DNA of 13,357 nucleotides from Hyphomonas sp. (lineage in GTDB: Bacteria > Pseudomonadota > Alphaproteobacteria > Caulobacterales > Hyphomonadaceae). The translations under genes and the position numbers were made by a program. The first letter of the stretch is position 1. Every line of letters begins with the position of its first letter. The notes under the pieces were generated by a model, which did not search any database, was not told the DNA's origin, and saw only the letters and a list, made by a program, of their open reading frames with translations. This document shows, in pieces, positions 1 through 7,050 of this stretch. The stretch lies in assembly GCA_003486945.1 (NCBI GenBank), contig DNFL01000275.1, positions 1 to 13,357 of the forward strand, written 5' to 3'.

Positions 1-266
1 TCGACGTGGCCGGGCGTGTCCATCAGGTTGAGGACGTAGTCGAGGCCGTCCTTCGCCCGGTAGTTCAGGCGCACGGTCTGCGCCTTGATGGTGATGCCCC
101 GCTCCTTCTCGATATCCATCGAGTCGAGCACCTGTTCGCTCATTTCACGGTCCGACAGCCCGCCGCAGGCCTGGATGAGGCGGTCGGCAAGGGTCGATTT
201 CCCATGGTCGATATGGGCGATGATCGAGAAGTTACGTATTTTGTCGCGCGGGGTCATGGGCGGCAT
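1..266 (-). CDS. lepA: Elongation factor 4 (LepA), N-terminal part, cut by the window edge
   Basis: The reverse strand encodes the first ~88 residues of the translational GTPase LepA/EF4, which acts on stalled or mis-translocated ribosomes at the membrane and in the cytoplasm. After a short leader it reads [20 protein letters not shown], which contains the G1 P-loop (AHIDHGKS). It continues through the switch I region with RGITIK and reaches the G3 motif DTPGH at the left edge. This order and wording are typical of LepA rather than EF-Tu or EF-G. The ATG at 266 gives MPPMTPRDK and the ATG at 257 gives MTPRDK. Neither has a clear Shine-Dalgarno, so the start is uncertain by three codons. The gene is divergent from the chagasin-like gene across a 93-nt gap. 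The rest of the gene, including the other domains, lies outside the window. Confidence 0.95.
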   Translation of the reverse strand, partial: MPPMTPRDKIRNFSIIAHIDHGKSTLADRLIQACGGLSDREMSEQVLDSMDIEKERGITIKAQTVRLNYRAKDGLDYVLNLMDTPGHV

Positions 267-348
267 ATAGCGGGGCAGCCCGGCTGCGGGAAGTAGCTGG
301 AGGCTGGCGCGGGCGCGTGGCCGGGCGTATGACGGGCGGATTGGAGCG

Positions 349-353
349 AGGAG
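349..353 (+). promoter_or_regulatory. Ribosome binding site for the chagasin-like lipoprotein
   Basis: AGGAG lies 6 nt before the ATG at 360 and supports that start. The rest of the 93-nt divergent gap (267-359) shows no promoter I can assign with confidence. Confidence 0.7.
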
Positions 354-359
354 ACCCCC

Positions 360-902
360 ATGAAACGCGTGATTGCGGCCTCTGCCGCGCTGGCGCTGAG
401 CGCCTGCGGCTATTTCAACAAGGACAAGGCGGCTGATCCGGTGAGCCCGGCTGCCGCTGAGGAGGAAACCGCCGTGGACCCGAACGAATGGCAGCCCCCC
501 GAGATGCCGAGCGCTGAAGAAGCGGCCAAGGCGGCGGCGGACGCGCAGGCGGCTGCAGAGGCAGGGGTGGTCTATGCGGGCGCCGACAAGAAGGGCCAGA
601 CCCTCAGCATGAAGGTCGGCGAGACGCTCCGGATCGAACTCGAATCGGTGCCGACCGCCGGCTATGTCTGGATCCTCAAGGAGGCGCCCGCTTTCATGAC
701 CCCGGGCGGCGAAGGGGGGCGCCCGACCGATCCGGCGCACCAGAACCTGCCGGGCTTTACCGGCGGCAACCATTATCTCTCCTTCGACTTCACCGCCGCC
801 GCGCCGGGCACGGGCAAGTTCACGCTGCACGAAGGGCGCCCATGGGAATCCGACGAAGAACCGATGGATACCTACGAGCTGACCGTGACGGTGACGGAGT
901 AA
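360..902 (+). CDS. Chagasin-like (I42 family) cysteine protease inhibitor lipoprotein
   Basis: This 180-residue protein begins with a lipoprotein signal ending in LSAC (Cys16), so it should be lipid-anchored in the envelope. Residues ~20-75 form an Ala/Glu/Pro-rich linker. Residues ~78-178 match the chagasin/inhibitor-of-cysteine-peptidase fold. The three inhibitory loops are recognisable as PTAGYVW (98-104, cf. NPTTGYxW), the Gly-rich GFTGG (132-136) and RPWE (160-163). Chagasin-family proteins block papain-like cysteine proteases by inserting these loops in the active-site cleft. No such protease is encoded here, so the target may be an exogenous or host protease or one encoded elsewhere; that is inference. 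A Shine-Dalgarno AGGAG precedes the ATG by 6 nt. The next gene starts 8 nt after the stop, so the two are probably co-transcribed. Confidence 0.8.
   Translation: MKRVIAASAALALSACGYFNKDKAADPVSPAAAEEETAVDPNEWQPPEMPSAEEAAKAAADAQAAAEAGVVYAGADKKGQTLSMKVGETLRIELESVPTAGYVWILKEAPAFMTPGGEGGRPTDPAHQNLPGFTGGNHYLSFDFTAAAPGTGKFTLHEGRPWESDEEPMDTYELTVTVTE
896..899 (+). promoter_or_regulatory. Shine-Dalgarno that favours a TTG start for the Rieske oxygenase
   Basis: GGAG overlaps the end of the chagasin-like gene and sits 11 nt before the TTG at 911. The alternative ATG at 842 would overlap the upstream gene by 61 nt and add 23 residues of low-complexity Arg/Asp sequence unlike the family. TTG is therefore preferred, although an AAGGG also precedes the ATG at 842. 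Confidence 0.5.
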
Positions 903-910
903 GCGAAGCC

Positions 911-2008
911 TTGGCCGACACCCAGCCCCTGCCCGCGAAGACCGGCATCACCGATGAGGGTTACCTCACCGATTGCTGGTATCTCGCCGCGCCTTCAGCC
1001 CAGCTGAAGCCCGGCAAGCAGCAGCGGCTGATGATGCTCGGTGAGCCGGTGGTGGTTGGCCGCACACCGGCGGGGGAGGCGTTCGCGCTGCGGGATATCT
1101 GTCCGCACCGTCTCGTTCCCCTGTCTGCCGGCAAGCAGCTGGAGACGAATGGCGAGTGGACGCTGCAATGTCCGTATCATGGCTGGCGTTTCGGCACAGA
1201 TGGCGGTTGCCGGCTGATGCCGAGCCTGACGGATGACAGCCCGTATGATCCGACGAAAGTGAAAGTGCGCCGATATCCGGTGCATGAGGCGAACGGGGCG
1301 ATGTATGTCTACATCGCGCATGATCCGCGCGGCACAGCGCCGCCTGCTGTGCCGCCGCCGGAATTTGGTCCGCTCCCGGACAAACCAGGTTTCGTGATCG
1401 AGGACATTTTCAACGCCCATATCGATGACGCGGTGGTCGGCCTAATGGACCCGGCGCATGTGCCCTTCGTGCATGACCAGTGGTGGTGGCGCCCGCCTTC
1501 GGCGGGGCTGAAGCGGAAAGAAAAGCCGTTCATTCCGACCGATCGCGGCTGGGCGATTGACCGGCACGCGCCGTCTTCAAACTCGAAACTTTATCGCTGG
1601 GTGTTTGGCGGCGATGTGATGACCGAGATACATTTCCAGCTGCCGGGCTACCGCTGGGAAATCATCTCCAACAATACCGCGCGCCTGCTGACGCTAACCT
1701 GCCTGACGCCCGAGGCGCCGAAGAAGACGCGTATCACGCAGTTCACCTGGTGGACGGGCGCGCCGCTGTTGCATCTCGCGGTGCCGGTGGCGAAACGCAT
1801 GGGCCGCAAATTCCTCGCGCAGGACGGCGAGATGGTGGACCTGCAGAACCAGGGCATGGCGCACCAGAAGGCGATGCTCTGGATCGACGATATCGACGTG
1901 CAGGCGAAATGGTACCAGACGCTGAAACGCGAATGGACCGCGAGCCGCAGCGAGGGCAGAGCCTTCGAGAATCCGATCCAGCCGCGCACGCTGAAATGGA
2001 TGAGCTGA
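911..2008 (+). CDS. Rieske [2Fe-2S] non-haem iron oxygenase, alpha (VanA-like) subunit
   Basis: With the TTG start the protein has 365 residues, the size usual for VanA-type mononuclear-iron oxygenases. The N-terminal Rieske domain has CPHR (Cys64, His66) and CPYHGW (Cys87, His90), which ligate the [2Fe-2S] cluster. The catalytic domain carries DPAHVPFVH (Asp180, His183, His188), the D-x2-H-x4-H mononuclear Fe(II) site, and the family's aromatic-rich C-terminal part. These enzymes hydroxylate or O-demethylate aromatic or related ring substrates with electrons from a reductase. No reductase or ferredoxin gene is in the window, so the partner is encoded elsewhere. The substrate cannot be read from the sequence. 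The gene lies 8 nt after the chagasin-like gene, but a functional link between the two is not obvious. Confidence 0.88.
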   Translation: MADTQPLPAKTGITDEGYLTDCWYLAAPSAQLKPGKQQRLMMLGEPVVVGRTPAGEAFALRDICPHRLVPLSAGKQLETNGEWTLQCPYHGWRFGTDGGCRLMPSLTDDSPYDPTKVKVRRYPVHEANGAMYVYIAHDPRGTAPPAVPPPEFGPLPDKPGFVIEDIFNAHIDDAVVGLMDPAHVPFVHDQWWWRPPSAGLKRKEKPFIPTDRGWAIDRHAPSSNSKLYRWVFGGDVMTEIHFQLPGYRWEIISNNTARLLTLTCLTPEAPKKTRITQFTWWTGAPLLHLAVPVAKRMGRKFLAQDGEMVDLQNQGMAHQKAMLWIDDIDVQAKWYQTLKREWTASRSEGRAFENPIQPRTLKWMS

Positions 2009-2082
2009 GGCCGGAGCCCGGCGTCTACATTACGATCCGCACAGATTCCCGCATCACGCGCACTGAGGCGCAGACGCCCTTC

Positions 2083-2101
2083 AATTGCCCCAAAATTGCC
2101 C
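2083..2101 (+). repeat. Direct repeat AATTGCCC-N3-AATTGCCC upstream of the fasciclin gene
   Basis: Two perfect 8-bp copies (2083-2090 and 2094-2101) are spaced 11 bp start to start, one helical turn, about 104 nt before the fasciclin ATG. This geometry suits a regulator bound on one DNA face. No regulator can be named and no clear -10/-35 pair is seen. Confidence 0.4.
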
Positions 2102-2204
2102 TGCCGGATTGTCATGCAGGAGACTGGCCGGGCGGGAAAAATGATCCAGATGAGGTTGGCGCACTGTGTTTTGCGCGTCGCCCGACACCAGAAGGACGAG
2201 ACTG

Positions 2205-2777
2205 ATGAAAACCGTACTCTTCGCTGCTGCCGCGAGCGCGCTGGCGCTGGCCGCCTGCACGCCTGCAACTGAACCGGCCCCGGCGCCAGCACCCGTTCCG
2301 ATTGATGAAGCTGCGCCGGACGGCGCGCTCGATGAGGCGATCGCGGCGCCTTCCATTCTCGAGATCGCGGCTGGTAATCCTGACTTCTCCACTCTCGTTG
2401 CCGCCGTCAATGCGGCCGGCTTGACGGAGACGCTCGCGAGCGAAGGTCCGTTCACAGTGTTTGCGCCGACGAATGCGGCCTTTGCCGCGCTGCCGGCCGG
2501 TACACTCGATGAGCTGCTGCTGCCGGAGAACAAGGATCAGCTGGCGCGGATTGTCGGCTATCATGTCGTCTCCGGGAAAGTTCTCTCCGCCGCTGTGCCG
2601 GCTGCGAGCGCCGGTGTAGCGACGCCCTCGATCAACGGGCTCGACCTGTCTGTCCGGGTTGAGCCGGACAATGCGGTGAAAGTGAACCAGGCGACGGTCA
2701 CGCAGGCCGACATCGAAGCCTCCAACGGCGTGATCCATGTCGTTGATGCGGTGCTGATGCCGCGGATGGAAGAATAA
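2205..2777 (+). CDS. Fasciclin (FAS1) domain lipoprotein
   Basis: This 190-residue protein has a lipoprotein signal ending LALAAC (Cys18) followed by a short Pro/Ala linker. A single FAS1 domain occupies roughly residues 50-188. It shows the H1 motif GPFTVFAPTNAAFAALP, the central YH element (GYHVVSGK) and the C-terminal H2 motif GVIHVVDAVLMP. FAS1 domains are extracytoplasmic adhesion or ligand-binding modules. In bacteria they are often secreted or lipid-anchored, with roles in surface attachment that are rarely defined. A GTG 39 nt upstream is in frame, but the ATG at 2205 has AAGGA 8 nt before it and begins exactly at the signal peptide, so it is chosen. A 196-nt gap and a downstream terminator suggest it is its own transcription unit. 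Confidence 0.9.
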   Translation: MKTVLFAAAASALALAACTPATEPAPAPAPVPIDEAAPDGALDEAIAAPSILEIAAGNPDFSTLVAAVNAAGLTETLASEGPFTVFAPTNAAFAALPAGTLDELLLPENKDQLARIVGYHVVSGKVLSAAVPAASAGVATPSINGLDLSVRVEPDNAVKVNQATVTQADIEASNGVIHVVDAVLMPRMEE

Positions 2778-2813
2778 GGGGAGCATAGGGCGGCCAAAGG
2801 GGAGCCCTGGCGG

Positions 2814-2852
2814 GGCCGCGGCATCCTTCGGGGGGCCGCGGCCTTTTCTTTT
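2814..2852 (+). terminator. Intrinsic terminator after the fasciclin gene
   Basis: A perfect 9-bp stem, GGCCGCGGC (2814-2822) with GCCGCGGCC (2835-2843), encloses a 12-nt loop that can itself fold as CC-TTCG-GG. TTTTCTTTT follows directly (2844-2852). It separates the fasciclin gene from ruvC. Confidence 0.88.
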
Positions 2853-2857
2853 GGCGC

Positions 2858-2872
2858 GAACAAAAAGTGAAA
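2858..2872 (-). promoter_or_regulatory. Candidate LexA (SOS) box upstream of ruvC
   Basis: The plus strand reads GAAC-N7-GAAA, which on the minus strand is TTTC-N7-GTTC. The alphaproteobacterial LexA site is GTTC-N7-GTTC, so seven of eight conserved positions match with the correct spacing. The site is 44 nt before the ruvC ATG, just after the terminator, where an operator should lie. ruvCAB is a usual SOS operon. The match is imperfect and was judged by eye. Confidence 0.45.
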
Positions 2873-2916
2873 ATCGCAAGCTGTCTTTAACGTCTCCCGC
2901 TGCTAGGGTGGCGGGC

Positions 2917-3423
2917 ATGACAGCCCCGATTCGCATTCTCGGCATCGATCCTGGCCTCCGCCATACTGGCTGGGGCGTGATCGAGCAGACCGGCGCCCGG
3001 CTCAGCCATGTGGCGCACGGCGTCATCCAGGCGGCGACGGACACGACGATGGCCGAACGTCTCGGCGAAATCTTCGAATGCGTCGGCGAACTCGCGCGCC
3101 ATTACCAGCCGGATGCGGCGGGCGTGGAAGAAACGCTGGTCAATGCCAATCCGCGCTCGGCGCTGAAGCTGGGGCAGGCGCGCGGCGCGGCGATGGCGGC
3201 CCTTGCGATGGCGGGCATCCACGTTTCAGAATTTGCGCCGCGCCAGATCAAGCTGACGGTGGTCGGCACCGGCACGGCGGACAAGGACCAGGTGAAGTTC
3301 ATGGTGCAGCGGCTGCTGCCGAGGGCAGGGGAGATGAAGCTGGATGCGGCTGACGCGCTCGCCTGCGCCATTTGCACGGCGCATCATCTGCCTGCGGAGC
3401 TTCGCAAGAAGGGGGCGGCATGA
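2917..3423 (+). CDS. ruvC: Holliday junction resolvase RuvC
   Basis: This 168-residue endonuclease cuts Holliday junctions symmetrically during recombinational repair, working with RuvAB. Its RNase H-like fold is shown by GIDPGLRHTGWG at the N-terminus (catalytic Asp11), VEETLVNANP (Glu71) and LDAADALA (Asp143 and Asp146), which together form the metal-binding acidic cluster. Length and motif spacing match the family. A TTG at 2851 is in frame but lies in the upstream terminator T-tract and adds 22 unrelated residues. The ATG at 2917 gives the usual N-terminus, though only a weak GGGTGG precedes it. The stop overlaps the ruvA start (ATGA), indicating translational coupling. The upstream LexA-like box suggests DNA-damage induction. 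Confidence 0.97.
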   Translation: MTAPIRILGIDPGLRHTGWGVIEQTGARLSHVAHGVIQAATDTTMAERLGEIFECVGELARHYQPDAAGVEETLVNANPRSALKLGQARGAAMAALAMAGIHVSEFAPRQIKLTVVGTGTADKDQVKFMVQRLLPRAGEMKLDAADALACAICTAHHLPAELRKKGAA

Positions 3424-4040
3424 TTATCGGGCGTCTCACCGGAGAGGTGGCGGCCATCGGGCTCGACCACCTGCTAATCGATGTGAACGGGGTTGGCTAT
3501 GTTGCGCTCGCCGGCACGCGGCTGCTGGCGAAACTGCAGGCGGGCGACCGCGTGACGGTGCAGGTGGAGACGCGCGTGACCGAAGCCTCGATCACGATGT
3601 TCGCCTTTGCTACGGATGAGGAGCGCGCCTGGTTCGTGCGCCTCCAGGATGTGCCGGGTGTGGCTGGCAAATCGGCGCTCGCCATTCTGGACGGCCTCTC
3701 GCCGGCGGAGATCATGGACGCCATCGCGCTCGGCGATTCCGGGGCGTTCACGCGCGCCAAAGGTATCGGCAAGAAGCTCGGTGAACGGATCATCACGGAA
3801 CTCGCCGGCAAGGCGCCGCCGATGGGCCGGTTCGGGAAATTTGAAGTGGCGGCGGTGGCGGGGCTTGCCTCTGCACCTGCCGCGGGCGGCACCGGCCCGC
3901 GCGCCGAAGCGATCAGCGCGCTCGTCAATCTCGGCTATGGCCAGTCGGAAGCCGCGAAGGCGGTGGCAGCCGCGGCGAAGAACGGCGCAGAAGAGGTTGG
4001 CCTGCTTGTGAAGGGCGCGCTGAAGGAGTTGGCGCGGTGA
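3420..4040 (+). CDS. ruvA: Holliday junction branch-migration protein RuvA
   Basis: This 206-residue junction-binding protein forms tetramers that hold the four-way junction flat and load RuvB. Domain I (residues 1-~62) begins [10 protein letters not shown] and has the OB-fold segment [10 protein letters not shown]. Domain II has two helix-hairpin-helix elements, [16 protein letters not shown] (75-90) and [15 protein letters not shown] (~111-125). Domain III (~161-206), the flexible RuvB-contacting helix bundle, contains [15 protein letters not shown]. The linker between II and III is Gly/Ala/Pro-rich, as is normal. The start overlaps the ruvC stop in ATGA and the stop overlaps the ruvB GTG, so the three genes are coupled. 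Confidence 0.97.
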   Translation: MIIGRLTGEVAAIGLDHLLIDVNGVGYVALAGTRLLAKLQAGDRVTVQVETRVTEASITMFAFATDEERAWFVRLQDVPGVAGKSALAILDGLSPAEIMDAIALGDSGAFTRAKGIGKKLGERIITELAGKAPPMGRFGKFEVAAVAGLASAPAAGGTGPRAEAISALVNLGYGQSEAAKAVAAAAKNGAEEVGLLVKGALKELAR

Positions 4041-5068
4041 GCCGCCGCGATTCTCTCGCTGATCCCAACGCGCAAGGGCCCGATGCGCTGGACCGGGCGC
4101 TCCGCCCACAGACGTTTGAGGATTATGTTGGCCAACGCAAGGCGAAGGCGAACCTGAAGGTTTATGTCGAGGCTGCGCGCGGGCGGAAAGAGGCGCTGGA
4201 CCATGTGTTGCTGTTCGGGCCTCCGGGGCTGGGCAAGACGACGCTGGCGCAGATCCTTGCGCGCGAGATGGGGGTCGGTTTCCGCGCGACGTCCGGTCCG
4301 GTGATTGCGCGGCCGGGCGACCTTGCCGCGATCCTGACGAATCTAGAGCCGAATGATGTGCTGTTCATCGACGAGATCCATCGTCTGCCGGCCATCGTCG
4401 AGGAGATTCTCTATCCGGCGATGGAGGACTATGCGCTCGACATCGTGATCGGAGAGGGACCGGCGGCGCGCTCCGTGCGGCTGGATCTGTCGCCTTTCAC
4501 GCTGGTCGGCGCGACGACGCGCGCGGGCCTGCTCGCGACGCCGCTGCGTGACCGGTTCGGCATTCCGGTACGCCTCGATTTCTATGAGCCGGAGGACCTT
4601 GCGCGCATCGTCATGGCGGCGGCACGCAAGCTGGGTGCTCCGATCACGGAGGAAGGCGCGGTAGAGATTGCGGGCCGGGCGCGGGGCACGCCGCGCATTG
4701 CGCTGCGCCTCCTGCGCCGCGTGCGCGACTTTGCCGAGGCGGAAGGCGAGACGATCGACAAGCCGGCTGCAGACCGCGCGCTGAAGCGGCTCGAGATTGA
4801 TACGGATGGTCTCGATGCGCTCGACCGGCGTTATCTGCATGCGCTTGTGCGCACTTATGCCGGCGGGCCGGTTGGTGCCGATACGCTCGCGGCTGCGCTG
4901 TCGGAAGCGCGCGATGCGGTGGAAGATGTGATCGAGCCTTTCCTGATGCAGAAGGGCTATGTCGCGCGCACGCCGCGCGGCCGGGTGGCGGCGCCGCTGG
5001 CGTATGAGCGCCTCGGTCTGAAGCCGCCGAACGGCCAACAAAGTGGTCTGTTCACGGACGAGGAGTGA
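4037..5068 (+). CDS. ruvB: Holliday junction branch-migration ATPase RuvB
   Basis: This 343-residue AAA+ motor forms hexamers that pump DNA through the RuvA-bound junction. Walker A is GPPGLGKT (61-68), Walker B is VLFIDEIH (Asp112, Glu113), and sensor 1 is the segment LVGATTR (156-162). The following PLRDRFG (169-175) carries the arginine finger. A C-terminal winged-helix domain (~265-335) includes a segment typical of Ruv[19 protein letters not shown]. Translation probably starts at GTG 4037, which overlaps the ruvA stop as GTGA. AAGGAG lies 8 nt upstream. The next gene starts 2 nt after the stop. No defect is visible. Confidence 0.98.
   Translation: MSRRDSLADPNAQGPDALDRALRPQTFEDYVGQRKAKANLKVYVEAARGRKEALDHVLLFGPPGLGKTTLAQILAREMGVGFRATSGPVIARPGDLAAILTNLEPNDVLFIDEIHRLPAIVEEILYPAMEDYALDIVIGEGPAARSVRLDLSPFTLVGATTRAGLLATPLRDRFGIPVRLDFYEPEDLARIVMAAARKLGAPITEEGAVEIAGRARGTPRIALRLLRRVRDFAEAEGETIDKPAADRALKRLEIDTDGLDALDRRYLHALVRTYAGGPVGADTLAAALSEARDAVEDVIEPFLMQKGYVARTPRGRVAAPLAYERLGLKPPNGQQSGLFTDEE
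5061..5065 (+). promoter_or_regulatory. Ribosome binding site deciding the GFA gene start
   Basis: AGGAG, inside the end of ruvB, lies 5 nt before the ATG at 5071. A GTG at 5065 is in frame two codons earlier but would overlap this site, so the ATG is preferred. Confidence 0.6.
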
Positions 5069-5070
5069 AT

Positions 5071-5475
5071 ATGGTCGAAGGCAGCTGTTTCTGCGGGGCG
5101 GTTGCTTACCGCGCTGAGAGCGTAGGGCCTGCGGGCCATTGTCATTGCCGGACGTGCCAGAAAACCCATTCCGCCGCTTTTGCCACCACCGCCCGTGCGC
5201 CGCGCGCCGGCTTTGCTTGGACGAAAGGCGAAACCGTCGTCGCTCATATCGAAACGACGCCGGGCAAGCGCCGTCACTTCTGCCCGAGGTGTGGCACGCA
5301 TCTCATGGCCGAATGGGTCGATCAGGATGCCGTGATCCTGCGTGTAGCCAGTCTGGATACACCGCTTCTCACGAAGCCTGTCGTTCACATCTGGACCAGC
5401 CATCAGGCGCCTTTCTTCGAGTTCGATGACGGGCTGCCCCGGTTGCCTGAAGGTGTGCCGAAACCAGCGCCCTAG
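5071..5475 (+). CDS. GFA/CENP-V family zinc-binding protein
   Basis: This 134-residue protein has the cysteine pattern of the glutathione-dependent formaldehyde-activating (GFA)/CENP-V fold: GSCFCGAV (Cys6, Cys8), CHCRTC (Cys24, Cys26, Cys29) and FCPRCGTHL (Cys71, Cys74). These bind zinc in the beta-tent fold. The founding member was proposed to condense formaldehyde with glutathione, but many homologues have no proven activity, so function should stay open. It starts 2 nt after ruvB and probably shares the ruvCAB transcript, an unusual attachment to a recombination operon. Its stop overlaps the stop of the convergent DUF983 gene by 3 nt within CTAG. Confidence 0.9.
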   Translation: MVEGSCFCGAVAYRAESVGPAGHCHCRTCQKTHSAAFATTARAPRAGFAWTKGETVVAHIETTPGKRRHFCPRCGTHLMAEWVDQDAVILRVASLDTPLLTKPVVHIWTSHQAPFFEFDDGLPRLPEGVPKPAP

Positions 5476-5825
5476 TCCTTAGCGCGCATCGTCCATAGCG
5501 CGCCGATCAGGCCGCCTTTGACGCGCGGCAGCATCACGAGCACGGCGCCCACAGCAAACGCGCCCAGACCTGCAAGTCTGATCCAGAGCGGCCAGGTCTC
5601 GTGACGCGCTGCGATGAAGGTGAGCGCGGCCAGCAAGGGGCCGAGCATCAGCACGGTCAGCCAGGGTGGGCCGTCTTCCGCGGCGATCTCGCCCGTCGGA
5701 GCGCCGCAAGCATCGCACTCCGGGGCTTGTTTCAGGTAGGCCGTGAACAGGTGTCCGCGTCCGCAGGCCGGGCATTTCAGCCGGGCGCCGCGCAGCAGGC
5801 AAATGAGGGAAGGGGAGAGCGCCAT
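5472..5825 (-). CDS. DUF983 zinc-ribbon membrane protein
   Basis: This 117-residue protein has an N-terminal zinc ribbon, CPACGRGHLF (Cys18, Cys21) and CDACG (Cys37, Cys40), then AAEDGPPW (cf. the ADDGPA signature of DUF983). Two membrane segments follow at ~56-74 and ~82-100, and the C-terminus is short and basic. DUF983 proteins are widespread in alphaproteobacteria and have no settled function. In some genomes they lie near cytochrome oxidase assembly genes, but none is present here. The ATG at 5825 has a modest AGGA upstream. It is the only complete gene on the minus strand. It is convergent with the GFA gene and divergent from the DUF3137-like gene. Confidence 0.85.
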   Translation of the reverse strand: MALSPSLICLLRGARLKCPACGRGHLFTAYLKQAPECDACGAPTGEIAAEDGPPWLTVLMLGPLLAALTFIAARHETWPLWIRLAGLGAFAVGAVLVMLPRVKGGLIGALWTMRAKD

Positions 5826-5901
5826 GTCCCGATCCTGCCACGGCGCGGGCGCTTCCGCGATCCGGGATGACGCCGCAGGCGGTGTCTGTTAAGCGGGGTA
5901 C
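5826..5901. promoter_or_regulatory. Divergent intergenic region between the DUF983 and DUF3137-like genes
   Basis: These 76 nt must hold promoters for both directions unless the genes are read from further away. I see no confident -35/-10 pair. The Shine-Dalgarno of the rightward gene is weak (GCGGGG). Confidence 0.35.
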
Positions 5902-7050
5902 ATGGCGAAGAGCTGGGACGAAATCGAACAGACAGAAGGCTTTGCCGGTGCCCGCGCCGTATCCGCGCGGCAGGTGGAGCCCGTTCTGTCGCGGGTGAAA
6001 GCGCCGCCGGGAGATCCGCAGGCGCAGCTGAAAAGCCTGTCGAAATTCATGATCGTGCCGTTCTTCCTTTTTGGCGCGACTTTTTTTGCAACGGACATGT
6101 TCCTGCCGGACAATGGCTTCTGGATTTTCATCCAGTTCCTGCTGTTCCCGGTCCTGTTCCTCCTGTTCATGGGCACCGGCCTGTTTCTGGCCCGCAACAA
6201 GATCGCGGAAGTGTTTGTCGAGGCGCAGGTGCGCCTTGGCCACAAGGCTGACGCCATTCGCGCCATGGTCGCGCCGCTCGGCCTGACTTTTGTGCCGGCG
6301 CCGGGCGGGGCGCCGAAAGGGCTCGAGTGGATTGCAAAGCAGAGCTGGGCGCCGGCGGTCCTGCGCGACGCCGAAAAGACGCTGAACGAGGCGGGCGGCA
6401 TGGACGAAGCGGTCGCGGCCGCGCGCGATGCCGGCCTGCTGATCGCGGCGAATGTGCATGTCGTCGGCACGCCGGAGCAGAAGAAACTCTATGCCGAGCA
6501 GGCTGCCGGCATGATGCAGCTGGAAGACGGATTCCAGGGGACGCGCCGCGGCATCCGGTTCGACATGTTCGAATGGGTGGAGAAGGTCAGCGAGGCGCCG
6601 GATGTGTTCCATCTGGTGATCGTGATGGAGGCGCCGCTACGTCTGCACGGTGTCACGCAGATGCGCGCGCGCAAGACCGGCTGGCCGGCGCATCCGGGCG
6701 AGCCGGTGTTGCAGGATGTCGATCTCGGGCCAAGAGCGTTCGATGCGCTCTACCGGCTGCGGGCCTCCGACCAAGTTGAGGCGCGCGCGCTGTTCAATCC
6801 GGCGGTGATCGAACGGGTGATCGATCTGTCGCATGGCGGCAAGTTCCGCGCAGTGGCGCGCGGCGGGTATCTGGTGTTCGACTTCGAGAGCGAGACCAAC
6901 CGGTTTCAGATCGTCGACCTGATGACTGGGGCGTGGAGCGATGAGACGGTCCGCGCGACCTATTCCGATATCGCCGAAGCGCTGGCGCTGGTGGATACGC
7001 TGGCACATGCCTTCATGGTCGCGAAAAACTCTGATACGGGCGGGGCATGA
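5902..7050 (+). CDS. Membrane protein with a DUF3137-like C-terminal domain
   Basis: This 382-residue protein has a ~48-residue cytoplasmic N-terminus, two hydrophobic segments (~49-68 and ~72-96) joined by a short loop, and a soluble C-terminal part of about 280 residues. The segment FDALYRLRASDQVEAR and the ALFNPAVIERV that follows it (280-306) resemble the conserved DQ-VEAR signature of DUF3137 proteins, and the FRGTR-like FQGTRRGIRF lies before it. I recognise this from pattern only, so family membership is probable rather than certain. The biochemical role is unknown. The stop overlaps the ybgC start in ATGA, so it is translationally coupled to the first Tol-Pal gene, suggesting an envelope role (inference). 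It interrupts the common ruvB-ybgC neighbourhood. Confidence 0.7.
   Translation: MAKSWDEIEQTEGFAGARAVSARQVEPVLSRVKAPPGDPQAQLKSLSKFMIVPFFLFGATFFATDMFLPDNGFWIFIQFLLFPVLFLLFMGTGLFLARNKIAEVFVEAQVRLGHKADAIRAMVAPLGLTFVPAPGGAPKGLEWIAKQSWAPAVLRDAEKTLNEAGGMDEAVAAARDAGLLIAANVHVVGTPEQKKLYAEQAAGMMQLEDGFQGTRRGIRFDMFEWVEKVSEAPDVFHLVIVMEAPLRLHGVTQMRARKTGWPAHPGEPVLQDVDLGPRAFDALYRLRASDQVEARALFNPAVIERVIDLSHGGKFRAVARGGYLVFDFESETNRFQIVDLMTGAWSDETVRATYSDIAEALALVDTLAHAFMVAKNSDTGGA

Noticed and set aside
2010..2022. GCCGG-AGC-CCGGC hairpin just after the Rieske gene
   Set aside because: The stem is only 5 bp and no T-tract follows, so it is not a credible intrinsic terminator.
2851..2916. TTG start extending RuvC by 22 residues
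   Set aside because: The extension starts in the terminator T-tract, covers the LexA-like site and has no counterpart in RuvC proteins.
2112..3044. 310-residue minus-strand frame across the fasciclin gene and the ruvC start
   Set aside because: It reads antisense through a clear FAS1 gene and an intrinsic terminator, and its composition is Arg-rich shadow sequence.
5479..6612. 377-residue minus-strand frame over the DUF983 and DUF3137-like genes
   Set aside because: It overlaps the better-supported DUF983 gene in another frame and has no recognisable domain.
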